Source of the DNA: Vibrio sp. Y2-5
Lineage (GTDB): Bacteria; Pseudomonadota; Gammaproteobacteria; Enterobacterales; Vibrionaceae
DNA length: 64,000 nt
Assembly: GCF_014596725.1 (NCBI RefSeq)
Contig: NZ_JACVEG010000011.1
Location: 26,368 to 90,367, forward strand
Direction: 5' to 3'
Shown: one piece after another, positions 17,541 to 25,650 of the stretch
How positions within the stretch are numbered: position 1 is the first letter of the stretch
Layout of the letters: the number at the start of each line of letters is the position of its first letter
The notes under the pieces: generated by a model
The model's input: only the letters and a program-made list of their open reading frames with translations
The model's database searches: none
Told to the model about the DNA's origin: nothing
Translations under genes and position numbers: made by a program

Positions 17541-18092
17541 TCAAATGGTCGCTTTTGCAAGCATTTCGTCCCCATCGAGAGACTTAACTATAAGTTGGTT
17601 ACCTTCCAAGAGACCATAGCTTGGCGCAAAGTCATTTCTTGGGAATGTCACTGACCCTGGGTTGAGAAAGAAGCCTTTTCCCCACTCTTGAGCAGAGGGA
17701 ATATGTGTGTGTCCGTGAACCAGAATGTCACGAGGTCCCATCGCAGGGCAGTTTTGTTGATTGTAAAGATGACCATGGGTCAGAAACATTCTTTGTCCCG
17801 ATTCAAGCACCACCCATGCATAGTCAGACATCATTGGAAAGGTCAACAACATCTGGTCAACTTCACTATCACAGTTGCCTCGTACCGCTACTATTTTATT
17901 CGCATAGTGATTAAGTTGCTCCGCAACTGCGGCCGGGTTGTAGCCCTCAGGTATAGGATTTCGTGGCCCATGATTTAGAAGGTCACCTAGCAAAACGAGA
18001 GTTGTCGCCTCTGATTGTTCAAACAAAGACAAGACTTTTTCGGTTGCAGGGAGCGAGCCGTGCAAATCAGAAGCAATAAACAGTTTCATCAT
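17541..18092 (-). CDS. yfcE: Phosphodiesterase YfcE
   Basis: Metallophosphoesterase, active on phosphodiesters in vitro in E. coli; the physiological substrate is unknown. The metal-binding motifs are SDLHGS, GDLLNHGPRN, RGNCDSEVD and HGHTHIPSA in the right order. The tandem ATGs at 18092 and 18089 follow a GAGG site; I took the first, which gives MMKL as in E. coli and 183 residues against 184. It is the last minus-strand gene after the DUF1538 operon, from which 42 bases separate it, so it may be partly cotranscribed. Confidence 0.93.
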   Translation of the reverse strand: MMKLFIASDLHGSLPATEKVLSLFEQSEATTLVLLGDLLNHGPRNPIPEGYNPAAVAEQLNHYANKIVAVRGNCDSEVDQMLLTFPMMSDYAWVVLESGQRMFLTHGHLYNQQNCPAMGPRDILVHGHTHIPSAQEWGKGFFLNPGSVTFPRNDFAPSYGLLEGNQLIVKSLDGDEMLAKATI

Positions 18093-18134
18093 AAACCTCA
18101 TAGCAAAAACCACATGAGTTTAATGGTTTATTAC

Positions 18135-18542
18135 CTAGTCGTCATCTCTTACCATACCGTTTACCACAATATTGTTATAACTCACCATGCCAATGACCTT
18201 ACCGCAATCAATGACTGGCGCACGGCTTATGCCAAAGCGTTCAAATAGACGAGCGCAGTATTTGACGTTCATATCTGGTGGAACAGATAACGCTGGCTTG
18301 GTCATAATTTCATAAATATTGGTTCGTTTTGGCGATCGATTCTTTGCCAAAACTTTTTTTGCGATGTCATTCATCAACACTATTCCGTATTCATCGTCTT
18401 CATGCCGTTTATCGACGATCAGTGCTTTCACCTGATGTTTTTTGGCAAGGCATATACCTTCATACACCGTAGTTAACCCATCAACCATCACGTAGGTGCC
18501 AGCCATGACATCTCTTACACGAACTTTATCTTCTCGATTCAT
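18135..18542 (-). CDS. CBS-pair protein of the DUF1538 operon
   Basis: Soluble protein of 135 residues made of two CBS motifs and nothing else (about residues 8-65, RVRDVMAGTYVMVDG to YGIVLMNDIAKKV; and 77-130, IYEIMTKPALSVPPD to GMVSYNNIVVNGM). CBS pairs commonly bind adenine nucleotides and regulate an attached or partner protein. Its ATG overlaps the stop of the PII-like gene (ATGA), with GGAGG inside that gene. Position at the end of the unit suggests a sensor for the two membrane subunits; that role is inferred. Confidence 0.88.
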   Translation of the reverse strand: MNREDKVRVRDVMAGTYVMVDGLTTVYEGICLAKKHQVKALIVDKRHEDDEYGIVLMNDIAKKVLAKNRSPKRTNIYEIMTKPALSVPPDMNVKYCARLFERFGISRAPVIDCGKVIGMVSYNNIVVNGMVRDDD

Positions 18543-18889
18543 AGATTGTCCTCCACCACTTTTGTTAACCGTTCAACCTGATGCGCTACACCTACGGCAT
18601 CTTCTATATCAATCTGAATGGCAATTCCCTGCCCTGAAGTGGCATCAAATTCACCCACTTCATTAATAGTTTCGAGGATATGTCGAGATAAATGCTCTTC
18701 AACCACTAACAAGATAACGTCTTTTTGTACTTCTAAAGTCAAACCAAAAAACGTTCGCTTCTTATTTAAACCTTCACCTCGAGCATTGTTAATCACCGTA
18801 GCACCCGTTGCCCCAGCTTCTCTTGCGGCATCAAGCACTAAGTCCGTTTTTGCATCTTCGACAAACGCCAGAATTAACTTAAACCGCAT
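18539..18889 (-). CDS. PII-like signalling protein of the DUF1538 operon
   Basis: Protein of 116 residues with a PII/GlnB-type ferredoxin-like pattern: strand (RFKLILAFVED), helix (KTDLVLDAAREAG), strand (ATVINNARGEG), a short T-loop-like stretch (LNKKRTFFGL), strand (KDVILLVVEE), helix, and a C-terminal strand (GQGIAIQIDIEDAVGV). The canonical uridylylated tyrosine context of GlnB is not present. I start it at 18889, where AAGGAG lies 7 bases upstream; the longer frame runs into the preceding gene. It overlaps DUF1538 subunit 2 by 11 bases. Probably a nucleotide-responsive regulator of the transporter, by analogy with GlnK-AmtB; not proven. Confidence 0.8.
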   Translation of the reverse strand: MRFKLILAFVEDAKTDLVLDAAREAGATGATVINNARGEGLNKKRTFFGLTLEVQKDVILLVVEEHLSRHILETINEVGEFDATSGQGIAIQIDIEDAVGVAHQVERLTKVVEDNL

Positions 18890-19688
18890 TGTCTTTCTCC
18901 TTTCTAGTTGCATCTTTGCACTCAGATTTACGATTAAGCCACTGAGTAATTTGTGCATACCCCATTACCGAAATAATAGGAAATAAGCTGGCAAACGCGA
19001 TAAGCCCAAAACCATCGATCATCGGATTTCGTCCGGGGACGGTAGAAGCCAGTCCAAGTCCCAATGCAGCCACAATCGGGACAGTCACTGTGGAGGTCGT
19101 AACACCACCAGAGTCATAAGCTAAAGGAGTAATCAGTTGTGGTGCAAAGAAGGTCTGAATAACAACCACAACATATCCGGCAATAATGTAGTAATGAATT
19201 GGGTCTCCGACCACAATCCGATAGCAACCCAGAGTAATGCCCACAGCGACCCCCAAAGCAACAGCCATTCTCAAACCATTAACTGATATAGCACCACCTG
19301 ATACCTGATTTGCTTTTATAGCAACCGCTATCAGCGAAGGTTCCGCGATTGTGGTACTAAATCCAATACTGAAAGCAAACAGATAGACCCAGTAGTAATC
19401 GACCCATTGCAACTTCTCGCCAATACTCAACCTATATTCAGTCAATAAATCGGGAGAAGTTAATTGCATCGCCATCGTCTTTCCCAAAGGAAACAACGCA
19501 AACTCCAATCCAAGTAAAAATAGCGTGAGCCCCAAAATTACATAGGCGAATCCGCCCAAAACTCTCATCGGATTTACGATTGGCTTGCGCAAAACCACAA
19601 ATTGGAAGCCAGCAATGATTACCGCGATAGGAAAAACATCCTGAAGAGTAGAGACAAGTGTGGAATAGAAAGTGCCAAGTGAAATCAT
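18879..19688 (-). CDS. DUF1538 membrane protein, subunit 2
   Basis: Integral inner-membrane protein of 269 residues with about seven hydrophobic segments. It shares with its neighbour the motifs GFSTTIAEPSL, AYDSGGVTTSTVTVPIV and GRNPMIDGFGLIAFASL, which look like the core of the transport path, so the two genes arose by duplication. The ATG overlaps the stop of subunit 1 (ATGA). I recall a DUF1538 pair (UmpAB of Halomonas) described as a two-subunit Na+(K+)/H+ antiporter; this is memory, not checked. Substrate here is unknown. Confidence 0.85.
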   Translation of the reverse strand: MISLGTFYSTLVSTLQDVFPIAVIIAGFQFVVLRKPIVNPMRVLGGFAYVILGLTLFLLGLEFALFPLGKTMAMQLTSPDLLTEYRLSIGEKLQWVDYYWVYLFAFSIGFSTTIAEPSLIAVAIKANQVSGGAISVNGLRMAVALGVAVGITLGCYRIVVGDPIHYYIIAGYVVVVIQTFFAPQLITPLAYDSGGVTTSTVTVPIVAALGLGLASTVPGRNPMIDGFGLIAFASLFPIISVMGYAQITQWLNRKSECKDATRKEKDNAV

Positions 19689-20419
19689 GTCATCACCATG
19701 CCAAATACCATGACAAAAATCATCGGCAATAGAGAGGCAAACGCGATAAGACCAAATCCATCAAGCATCGGATTTCTACCTTTAATGGCTGAAGCTAGAC
19801 CAATACCCAGAGCGGTTACTAAAGGAACTGTGATGGTTGATGTTGTGACACCACCAGAATCATAGGCAACACCGATAATGCTTGGCGGTGCAAAAGCCGT
19901 CATTACCACAACACCTATATAGCCTATGGCTATCATGTAATGAATCGGCCAACCTTTAACGATACGAATTACACCTATCACGATGGCCATACCTACGGAT
20001 AGAGCAACCGTGAGCCTAAGCCCGTTAGCGTAACTTTCCATCTCTTGCTCAGAATGCGTAATCATCCCACCTTCAGCAGCCACTTTAGCGGCTTCTGCCG
20101 CAATAGAGGTGAGAGCCGGCTCAGCTATCGTCGTTCCGAAACCTAGGCAGAATGCAAAAGCCAATAACCAAAATGCACTCCCTTTGCGTGCAAAAGCTTG
20201 GGCCATGGATTCCCCTATCGGGAACAGCCCCATTTCTAAACCAAATATAAAAAAAGTAAGCCCCAAAACGACAAGGACTAATCCAAATAAAACACTTAAA
20301 AAATTAGGTAGAACATCTTGTAAGACAAACAATTGAAAAAAGGCTATAACCATTACAATGGGCATCAAGTCTCGCATGCTCGCTAACATAGCTTTAAACA
20401 GTGCCGTCAATCCTGACAT
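19685..20419 (-). CDS. DUF1538 membrane protein, subunit 1
   Basis: First gene of the four-gene unit; 244 residues with about seven hydrophobic segments. Shared family motifs are GFGTTIAEPAL, AYDSGGVTTSTITVPLV and GRNPMLDGFGLIAFASLLP; conserved charged residues inside membrane segments (Glu of AEPAL, Asp of YDSGG) are plausible ion-coupling sites. The ATG at 20419 follows a GGGGGA site; a longer frame from 20452 has none. Subunits 1 and 2 are similar but not interchangeable, since subunit 1 has an extra periplasmic or cytoplasmic loop (ITHSEQEMES). Function is inferred to be ion transport. Confidence 0.85.
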   Translation of the reverse strand: MSGLTALFKAMLASMRDLMPIVMVIAFFQLFVLQDVLPNFLSVLFGLVLVVLGLTFFIFGLEMGLFPIGESMAQAFARKGSAFWLLAFAFCLGFGTTIAEPALTSIAAEAAKVAAEGGMITHSEQEMESYANGLRLTVALSVGMAIVIGVIRIVKGWPIHYMIAIGYIGVVVMTAFAPPSIIGVAYDSGGVTTSTITVPLVTALGIGLASAIKGRNPMLDGFGLIAFASLLPMIFVMVFGMVMT

Positions 20420-20624
20420 ACTTCCCCCATAACGATTGTTATGAATCATCATGGCAAAACTACCCTAAAGTTGGTGTGACCTAGGTACAGGGCTGAGCAA
20501 AAAATTATCACAAGTAAAAACAGCGTATTGGAAGTTCCCACTGAATCTCGTACTCTGATAACAACAGCTGTGCTGCGAATGAGCTTGCAGATACTGCCTA
20601 TACTTAGGTAGCAAAGGAGAGGCT

Positions 20625-21539
20625 ATGAATATACTTATCACTGGCGGAACTGGTTTTATCGGACGTGAATTGTTAAAGCTGCTGATGACCGAGCAAGTAA
20701 CTGTATTAACACGCAACACAGAAAATGCTAAGCATCAGTTAAGCCATATTCGTAGTGGTAATCTCAACTTCATTAACTCTTTACTTGATTTACAAGACCT
20801 CAATCACTTCGATGCCGTAATTAACTTGGCAGGAGAACCGATTGCAAATAAGCGCTGGAGTCGAAAGCAAAAATCGCGCATATGTCGCAGTCGCTGGGAC
20901 ATTACTGAGCAGTTGGTATCACTGATTCATGCCAGCACTAAACCACCTGCAGTCTTGATCAGTGGCTCCGCAGTCGGTTATTACGGGGATCAACAATCTC
21001 ATCCTTTTGACGAAAGTCTGCATGTGCATCATCAAAGTTTTTCCCATCAAGTGTGTGACACATGGGAACAAATCGCGTTGAGAGCTCAATCAGACAGAAC
21101 CAGAGTGTGCTTGCTTAGAACAGGAGTCGTGCTGTCTCCCGCAGGAGGCGCACTACAGAAAATGCTTCCGCCGTATAAGTTAGGATTAGGTGGGCCAATT
21201 GGCTCAGGACAGCAATATATCCCTTGGATACACATGACTGACATGGTGCAGGCTATTATGTTCCTGTTGACGACAGAGCACGCACAAGGCGCATTTAATC
21301 TAAGCGCTCCCCACCCCGCAACCAATGCTCTATTCAGTAGAAGCCTTGCCTCTGCGATTAAACGCCCGCACTTTTTGTTGACACCGAAGTGGGCAATAAA
21401 ATTGGTCATGGGTGAAGCATCTGAACTGTTGCTTGATAGCATGCGCGCTAAGCCCAAAAAACTGACTGAGTTAGGCTTCCAGTTCCAGTTTTCCCATATC
21501 GAGCCTGCATTAAAAAACCTACTTCAATTCGCCAATTAG
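20625..21539 (+). CDS. yfcH: TIGR01777/SDR39U1-family epimerase-like protein YfcH
   Basis: NAD(P)-binding atypical short-chain dehydrogenase of 304 residues; E. coli YfcH has about 297. The Rossmann motif TGGTGFIG is at residues 6-13, NLAGEPIANKRW and SGSAVGYYGD follow, and the C-terminal LLDSMRAKPKKLTELGF is characteristic of this family. The substrate is not known; plant and cyanobacterial relatives act in plastid division. The ATG is preceded by AGGAG. The SDR gene follows 18 bases later and is probably cotranscribed. Confidence 0.9.
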   Translation: MNILITGGTGFIGRELLKLLMTEQVTVLTRNTENAKHQLSHIRSGNLNFINSLLDLQDLNHFDAVINLAGEPIANKRWSRKQKSRICRSRWDITEQLVSLIHASTKPPAVLISGSAVGYYGDQQSHPFDESLHVHHQSFSHQVCDTWEQIALRAQSDRTRVCLLRTGVVLSPAGGALQKMLPPYKLGLGGPIGSGQQYIPWIHMTDMVQAIMFLLTTEHAQGAFNLSAPHPATNALFSRSLASAIKRPHFLLTPKWAIKLVMGEASELLLDSMRAKPKKLTELGFQFQFSHIEPALKNLLQFAN

Positions 21540-21557
21540 TTTTATTTAGGAAAATTC

Positions 21558-22385
21558 ATGACGCATTCAATATTAATCACAGGTTGCTCTTCAGGCATCG
21601 GTTATATGGCAGCTCACGCTTTACATAAAAGAGGGTATCAAGTGATTGCGTCTTGCAGAAAACAAGAAGATGTACAAAGGCTCAGCGATGAAGGATTAAC
21701 CTGCATCCAACTCGATCTGGCTGATGAAGAGAGTATTAAACGAGGTATTGAACAAGCGCTAGAACTTTCAAACCATCAGCTTTCAGCTCTATTTAACAAT
21801 GGCGCTTATGGCCAACCGGGAGCAATAGAGGATTTACCAACACAAGCGTTACGTCAGCAGTTAGAAACCAATCTATTCGGTTGGCATACACTCACAACGT
21901 CTCTGCTCCCTCATTTTCGTCGACTCGGGTATGGGCGAATTGTGCAAAACAGCTCTATCTTAGGCTTTGCCGCTATGAAATACAGAGGCGCTTACAATAC
22001 CTCGAAGTTTGCGTTAGAAGGTTGGACAGATACTCTTCGTCTCGAACTGAGACATAGCAACATAAAAATTAGCATTATTGAGCCCGGACCAATAGAAACT
22101 GAATTTAGAGCAAATGCATTACAAGCGTTTAAACAATGGATAAACGTAGGAGAGAGTGTCCATAAATCTGAATATGAAACTCAGTTGGCTCGATTAGCTA
22201 AAGAGACTTCCAACAATCGTTTCGTACTGCCACCTGAAGCCTGCTTGGCACCTTTAATCCATGCATTAGAATCTGCCAAGCCCAAATTGCGTTATAGGGT
22301 AACAACACCGACAAAAGTTGCCGCAATTTTAAAACGAGTGCTACCCGGAGCTATGCTGGATAAACTGCTCTACAAAGCGGCGTAA
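21558..22385 (+). CDS. Classical short-chain dehydrogenase/reductase
   Basis: Oxidoreductase of 275 residues. The cofactor motif GCSSGIG is at residues 9-15, NNGA at about 80, the catalytic Ser in QNSSILG, and YNTSK supplies the catalytic Tyr and Lys. The PGPIETEF loop follows. A C-terminal basic helical tail (TPTKVAAILKRVLPG) may associate with the membrane or another subunit. The ribosome site AGGA is 6 bases upstream. The substrate cannot be read from the sequence. It is the second gene after yfcH. Confidence 0.88.
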   Translation: MTHSILITGCSSGIGYMAAHALHKRGYQVIASCRKQEDVQRLSDEGLTCIQLDLADEESIKRGIEQALELSNHQLSALFNNGAYGQPGAIEDLPTQALRQQLETNLFGWHTLTTSLLPHFRRLGYGRIVQNSSILGFAAMKYRGAYNTSKFALEGWTDTLRLELRHSNIKISIIEPGPIETEFRANALQAFKQWINVGESVHKSEYETQLARLAKETSNNRFVLPPEACLAPLIHALESAKPKLRYRVTTPTKVAAILKRVLPGAMLDKLLYKAA

Positions 22386-22506
22386 AGTTAATCAAAAAAT
22401 ATTTCTCTTAAAAATAGAATTGTCATTTATTCGCAACATTTCCCATTAATACTGCGCAGATATTAAGCAAGTTATTTGTATTGTGTAAGGTGTGTTGAGT
22501 TCATCT

Positions 22507-22572
22507 ATGACTTTAAACCAGTGTAATTGGCTTGGTATTTGTATTGCACTCATTTTAATTGTGACGCTCTAA
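22507..22572 (+). CDS. Possible 21-residue membrane peptide
   Basis: ATG-started frame encoding MTLNQCNWLGICIALILIVTL. From about residue 8 to 21 it is a single hydrophobic segment with two cysteines near the N-terminus. A GAG sequence lies about 7 bases upstream. Its stop is 18 bases before a strong terminator (22590), so a short independent transcript is plausible. Too short to be certain; it could instead be part of a small RNA. The rest of the 22386-22699 gap shows nothing else I can identify. Confidence 0.35.
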   Translation: MTLNQCNWLGICIALILIVTL

Positions 22573-22589
22573 TACCCTGCTCTATCAAC

Positions 22590-22619
22590 AAAAAATGCCA
22601 CCACTCGGTGGCATTTTTT
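22590..22619 (+). terminator. Strong intrinsic terminator after the small ORF
   Basis: AAAAAATGCCACC-type arm pairs with GGTGGCATTTTTT around ACTC; perfectly paired with a T-run. Confidence 0.92.
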
Positions 22620-22732
22620 GTCTCGCGATTCTTGTAAACAACCTACAATTTATGGCTTGAATTTCTTCATTGCGCCCCCATGTAAAGTGAATACTACAAG
22701 TGCTCAAAATTCAGGAGCGAAAAGGAATGTCC

Positions 22733-23587
22733 ATGCAGTCACCATTTATCGTTGACGTCAATCAACAGAACTTTCATCAGGTACTCGAAAGTTCAGCATC
22801 TACTCCAATCCTATTTTACTTTTGGGCGCCAATAAGCCAAGAAAGCGCGCAGATGATTCCAGCACTTCAACAGCTAACTCAGCAATACAATGGTGTATTC
22901 ACACTCGCAATGCTGAACTGCCAGGATGAACAAGCGATTGCCGCCCAGTTTGGTGTTCAGTCGCTACCGACTATCGCTTTGTTCATCAATGGTCAGCCTG
23001 TTGATGGAATAGGTGGACCTCAGCCAATAGAAGCCGTGAAAGAAATGCTTAACCGTCATTTACCGAGCCAAGACGAAATGACGCTGAATCAAGCAATAGA
23101 ACTAGTGCAAGCACAACAACACCAGCAAGCACTGCCTCTACTTCTTTCACTACCGGAAGAGCTAAAAAGTAAAGGTGATGTAAAACTTGCTCTTGCTGAT
23201 TGTTTTATTGAATCAGGTCAGATAGATGCGGCAAAAGCTGAGCTGGAATTCATCCCGCTTGAGTATCAAGACGGCTACTACAAAAGCTTAATGGCGAAGT
23301 TAGAACTGCATGATCAAGCGTCTAACAGTCCAGAAATTCAAGCATTAGAGGCAGCTTTATCAGATAACCCTGAAGATGCAAAAATAGCAGTGGAACTGGC
23401 TACTCAATATCATCAAGTTAAACGAGATGAAGATGCTCTAGAACTATTGTGGCGATTCCTAAAATCGGATTTAAACGCCTTAGATGGAGAGATGAAAAAG
23501 ACATTTATGGACATACTCAGCGCTATAGGCCAAGGCAATGGTATCGCAAGCAAGTATCGCCGCCAGTTATACTCTCTTCTTTACTAA
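22733..23587 (+). CDS. cnoX: Chaperedoxin CnoX (YbbN), thioredoxin-TPR protein
   Basis: Cytoplasmic protein that works with GroEL and DnaK as a holdase against oxidative damage. The first 110 residues are a thioredoxin fold, but the redox motif is replaced by PISQES, with no CxxC, as expected for the YbbN group (E. coli has SQHC). The remainder forms TPR-like helices, ending ASKYRRQLYSLLY. I start at ATG 22733, preceded by AAGGA with 6-base spacing; this gives 284 residues, exactly the E. coli length. The ATG at 22727 is an alternative. It ends at the terminator at 23602. Confidence 0.94.
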   Translation: MQSPFIVDVNQQNFHQVLESSASTPILFYFWAPISQESAQMIPALQQLTQQYNGVFTLAMLNCQDEQAIAAQFGVQSLPTIALFINGQPVDGIGGPQPIEAVKEMLNRHLPSQDEMTLNQAIELVQAQQHQQALPLLLSLPEELKSKGDVKLALADCFIESGQIDAAKAELEFIPLEYQDGYYKSLMAKLELHDQASNSPEIQALEAALSDNPEDAKIAVELATQYHQVKRDEDALELLWRFLKSDLNALDGEMKKTFMDILSAIGQGNGIASKYRRQLYSLLY

Positions 23588-23601
23588 GCAGCACTATAAA
23601 T

Positions 23602-23629
23602 AGGCAGGTTAATAAGACCTGCCTTTTTT
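23602..23629 (+). terminator. Intrinsic terminator of cnoX
   Basis: AGGCAGGT pairs with ACCTGCCT around TAATAAG, followed by a T-run. Confidence 0.9.
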
Positions 23630-23744
23630 CTGAACTTTACTACAAAACTCACGCCTAAAGATTGTTCAATCTTGTTCTATACCACACACTGCATTTAGGG
23701 AGTTTCCTTCCCTTCTTACATAATTAACTTATTAAGGACATGTT

Positions 23745-24674
23745 ATGGCTTTTGATTCACTCATTGCTATCGGTGTGTTTGTTTTTCTAGCAATTGTTTT
23801 TATTTTTTCAGCGGTTAAGACCGTACCTCAAGGCAACAACTGGACAGTAGAACGCTTTGGTCGTTACACCCATAGCTTAAAACCGGGACTCAACATCATT
23901 ATTCCGTTTATCGATCGAGTGGGCCGTAAAATCAATATGATGGAACGAGTACTTGATATCCCAGCTCAGGAAGTCATTAGTAAAGACAACGCAAATGTCG
24001 TTATCGATGCGGTCTGTTTTGTGCAAGTCATCGATGCCGCAAAAGCCGCATACGAAGTCAATGATTTGGAGAATGCGATTCGCAACCTGACATTGACTAA
24101 CATGCGTACTGTGCTTGGTTCTTTGGAGCTCGACGAGATGCTCAGCCAACGAGACATGATCAACACCAAACTGCTTTCGATCGTCGACCAAGCAACGAAC
24201 CCTTGGGGCGTTAAAGTTACCCGTATCGAAATCAAAGACGTTCAACCACCAACAGATTTGACAGAAGCCATGAATGCGCAAATGAAGGCTGAACGGATGA
24301 AACGGGCCTCAATTTTAGAAGCGGAAGGTGTTCGACAAGCTGAAATATTGAAAGCAGAAGGCCAGAAGCAATCTGAAATTCTAAAAGCCGAAGGTGAAAA
24401 GCAAGCTGCAATTCTCCAAGCTGAGGCCCGAGAGCGTGCTGCTGAAGCGGAAGCAAGAGCGACAGAAATGGTATCTCAAGCAATTGCACAAGGTGATATG
24501 CAAGCGGTAAATTACTTTATTGCCCAAGGCTATACGGACGCTATAAAATCTATTGGTCAGGCAGAGAATGGCAAAATAATTATGCTTCCTTTAGAAGCTA
24601 CTGGGTTGATGGGATCTGTTGCTGGCATTGCTGAAATGTTTAAACAAACCAACAAAAAAGAGGCTGATTCTTGA
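23745..24674 (+). CDS. qmcA: SPFH/stomatin-family membrane protein QmcA
   Basis: Membrane-anchored SPFH-domain protein of 309 residues. One N-terminal membrane segment (about 5-26) is followed by the band-7 domain (TVPQGNNWTVERFGRY, LKPGLNIIIPFIDRVG) and a long coiled coil made of repeats rich in AEG, for example ILKAEGQKQSEILKAEGEK. In E. coli it is a suppressor of the loss of FtsH-HtpX and belongs to the flotillin-like group. The start has an AAGGA site. It overlaps nfeD (ybbK) by 4 bases, the usual NfeD-stomatin pair. Confidence 0.93.
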   Translation: MAFDSLIAIGVFVFLAIVFIFSAVKTVPQGNNWTVERFGRYTHSLKPGLNIIIPFIDRVGRKINMMERVLDIPAQEVISKDNANVVIDAVCFVQVIDAAKAAYEVNDLENAIRNLTLTNMRTVLGSLELDEMLSQRDMINTKLLSIVDQATNPWGVKVTRIEIKDVQPPTDLTEAMNAQMKAERMKRASILEAEGVRQAEILKAEGQKQSEILKAEGEKQAAILQAEARERAAEAEARATEMVSQAIAQGDMQAVNYFIAQGYTDAIKSIGQAENGKIIMLPLEATGLMGSVAGIAEMFKQTNKKEADS

Positions 24675-25120
24675 TTGAATTTTTAACTCAGCTAAACCAT
24701 TGGCACTGGTTAGCGCTTGGCTTATGTCTGTTAGCCGTCGAACTGATTGGAACTGCTGGATACTTCCTTTGGCTGGGGATCTCAGCACTTATCGTAGGCG
24801 TAATCGTGGTTTTCTTACCGATTGGTTGGCAACTGCAATGGATGTCATTCGCAAGTTTCTCATTAATCACCACTTGGTTATGGTGGAGAAAGCAACTCTC
24901 TACGGACAAACAAGATGATGCGCATAGAGAGCTCAATCAGAAAGATAAGCAACTCATCGGCAAAACGTCGGTGGTCGAGCAAGATGTAGATGCTGGTCAG
25001 TTTCGCTTGATTCTGGGTGATACCACATGGACAGCAGAATGCGATGTGCCATTAAAAACTGGAACACGAGTTAAAGTGATCCAAGTAGATGGCATTGTCG
25101 TGAAAGTTGAACCAATCTGA
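24671..25120 (+). CDS. ybbK: NfeD-family membrane protein (YbbK)
   Basis: Partner of QmcA, 149 residues. Three or so hydrophobic segments in the first 75 residues are followed by a small OB-fold domain (GKTSVVEQDVDAGQFRLILG to GTRVKVIQVDGIVVKVEPI). It begins at a TTG codon whose last three bases form the qmcA stop (TTGA overlap); no ATG downstream would retain the first membrane segment, so the unusual start is well supported. Its job is inferred from the NfeD/SPFH pairing: assembling or tethering membrane microdomains. Confidence 0.9.
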   Translation: MIEFLTQLNHWHWLALGLCLLAVELIGTAGYFLWLGISALIVGVIVVFLPIGWQLQWMSFASFSLITTWLWWRKQLSTDKQDDAHRELNQKDKQLIGKTSVVEQDVDAGQFRLILGDTTWTAECDVPLKTGTRVKVIQVDGIVVKVEPI

Positions 25121-25146
25121 GAAAAAGAAAACCGCCATCTATAAAC

Positions 25147-25185
25147 AAAAAATGCAAGCCTACAGTTGACCTGTTGACTTGCATT
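25147..25185. terminator. Terminator between ybbK and cueR
   Basis: AATGCAAG and CTTGCATT flank a long loop; an A-run on one side and T-rich DNA on the other make it usable on either strand. It overlaps the cueR stop. Confidence 0.6.
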
Positions 25186-25588
25186 ATTTCGTTTTACAGC
25201 ATTGCCCTTTCAAATCATCGATGATTGGGCATTCACTGCCCTCATCACCGGGACATTCCTGAATCCATAGTTCCAGCTGCTGTTTTATAACGGTCAGTTC
25301 TTTCAGCTTCTGCTCAACACTTTTCAGCTTCAACTGCGCTTTTTCTTTCACCGCATAACTACTTCTTTCAGGGTCATTCGCCAAGTTGAGCATCGCTTTA
25401 CACTCGTCAAGACTGAACCCAACTCCTTTACAACGTGCAATCAGATTGAGATCTGCGACATGTTGGTCATGGTAATCACGGTAACCATTGTCTAAGCGAT
25501 GTGGCGGTTTAATTAACCCTTTTTCTTCATACAGTCTGATCGATTTAGCTGTCAGACCTGTCTTTTTTGATACTTCACTGATGTTCAT
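25184..25588 (-). CDS. cueR: MerR-family copper-responsive activator CueR
   Basis: Cytoplasmic Cu(I)/Ag(I)/Au(I) sensor that activates copper export genes by twisting DNA at a long-spacer promoter. The N-terminal MerR winged helix (EVSKKTGLTAKSIRLYEEKGL) is followed by a dimerisation helix and the metal loop CPGDEGSECPII, which carries the two ligands about eight residues apart, as in CueR C112 and C120. The Ser that signals monovalent metal (near 77) sits in ERSSYAV. Length is 134 residues. No copA or cueO lies in the window, and I saw no CueR operator. Confidence 0.93.
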   Translation of the reverse strand: MNISEVSKKTGLTAKSIRLYEEKGLIKPPHRLDNGYRDYHDQHVADLNLIARCKGVGFSLDECKAMLNLANDPERSSYAVKEKAQLKLKSVEQKLKELTVIKQQLELWIQECPGDEGSECPIIDDLKGQCCKTK

Positions 25589-25650
25589 TGTTCAATTTAT
25601 GCGAATTAAAGACACGGTTAAACCATGCCTCTAATTCATCTAAATAGCAA

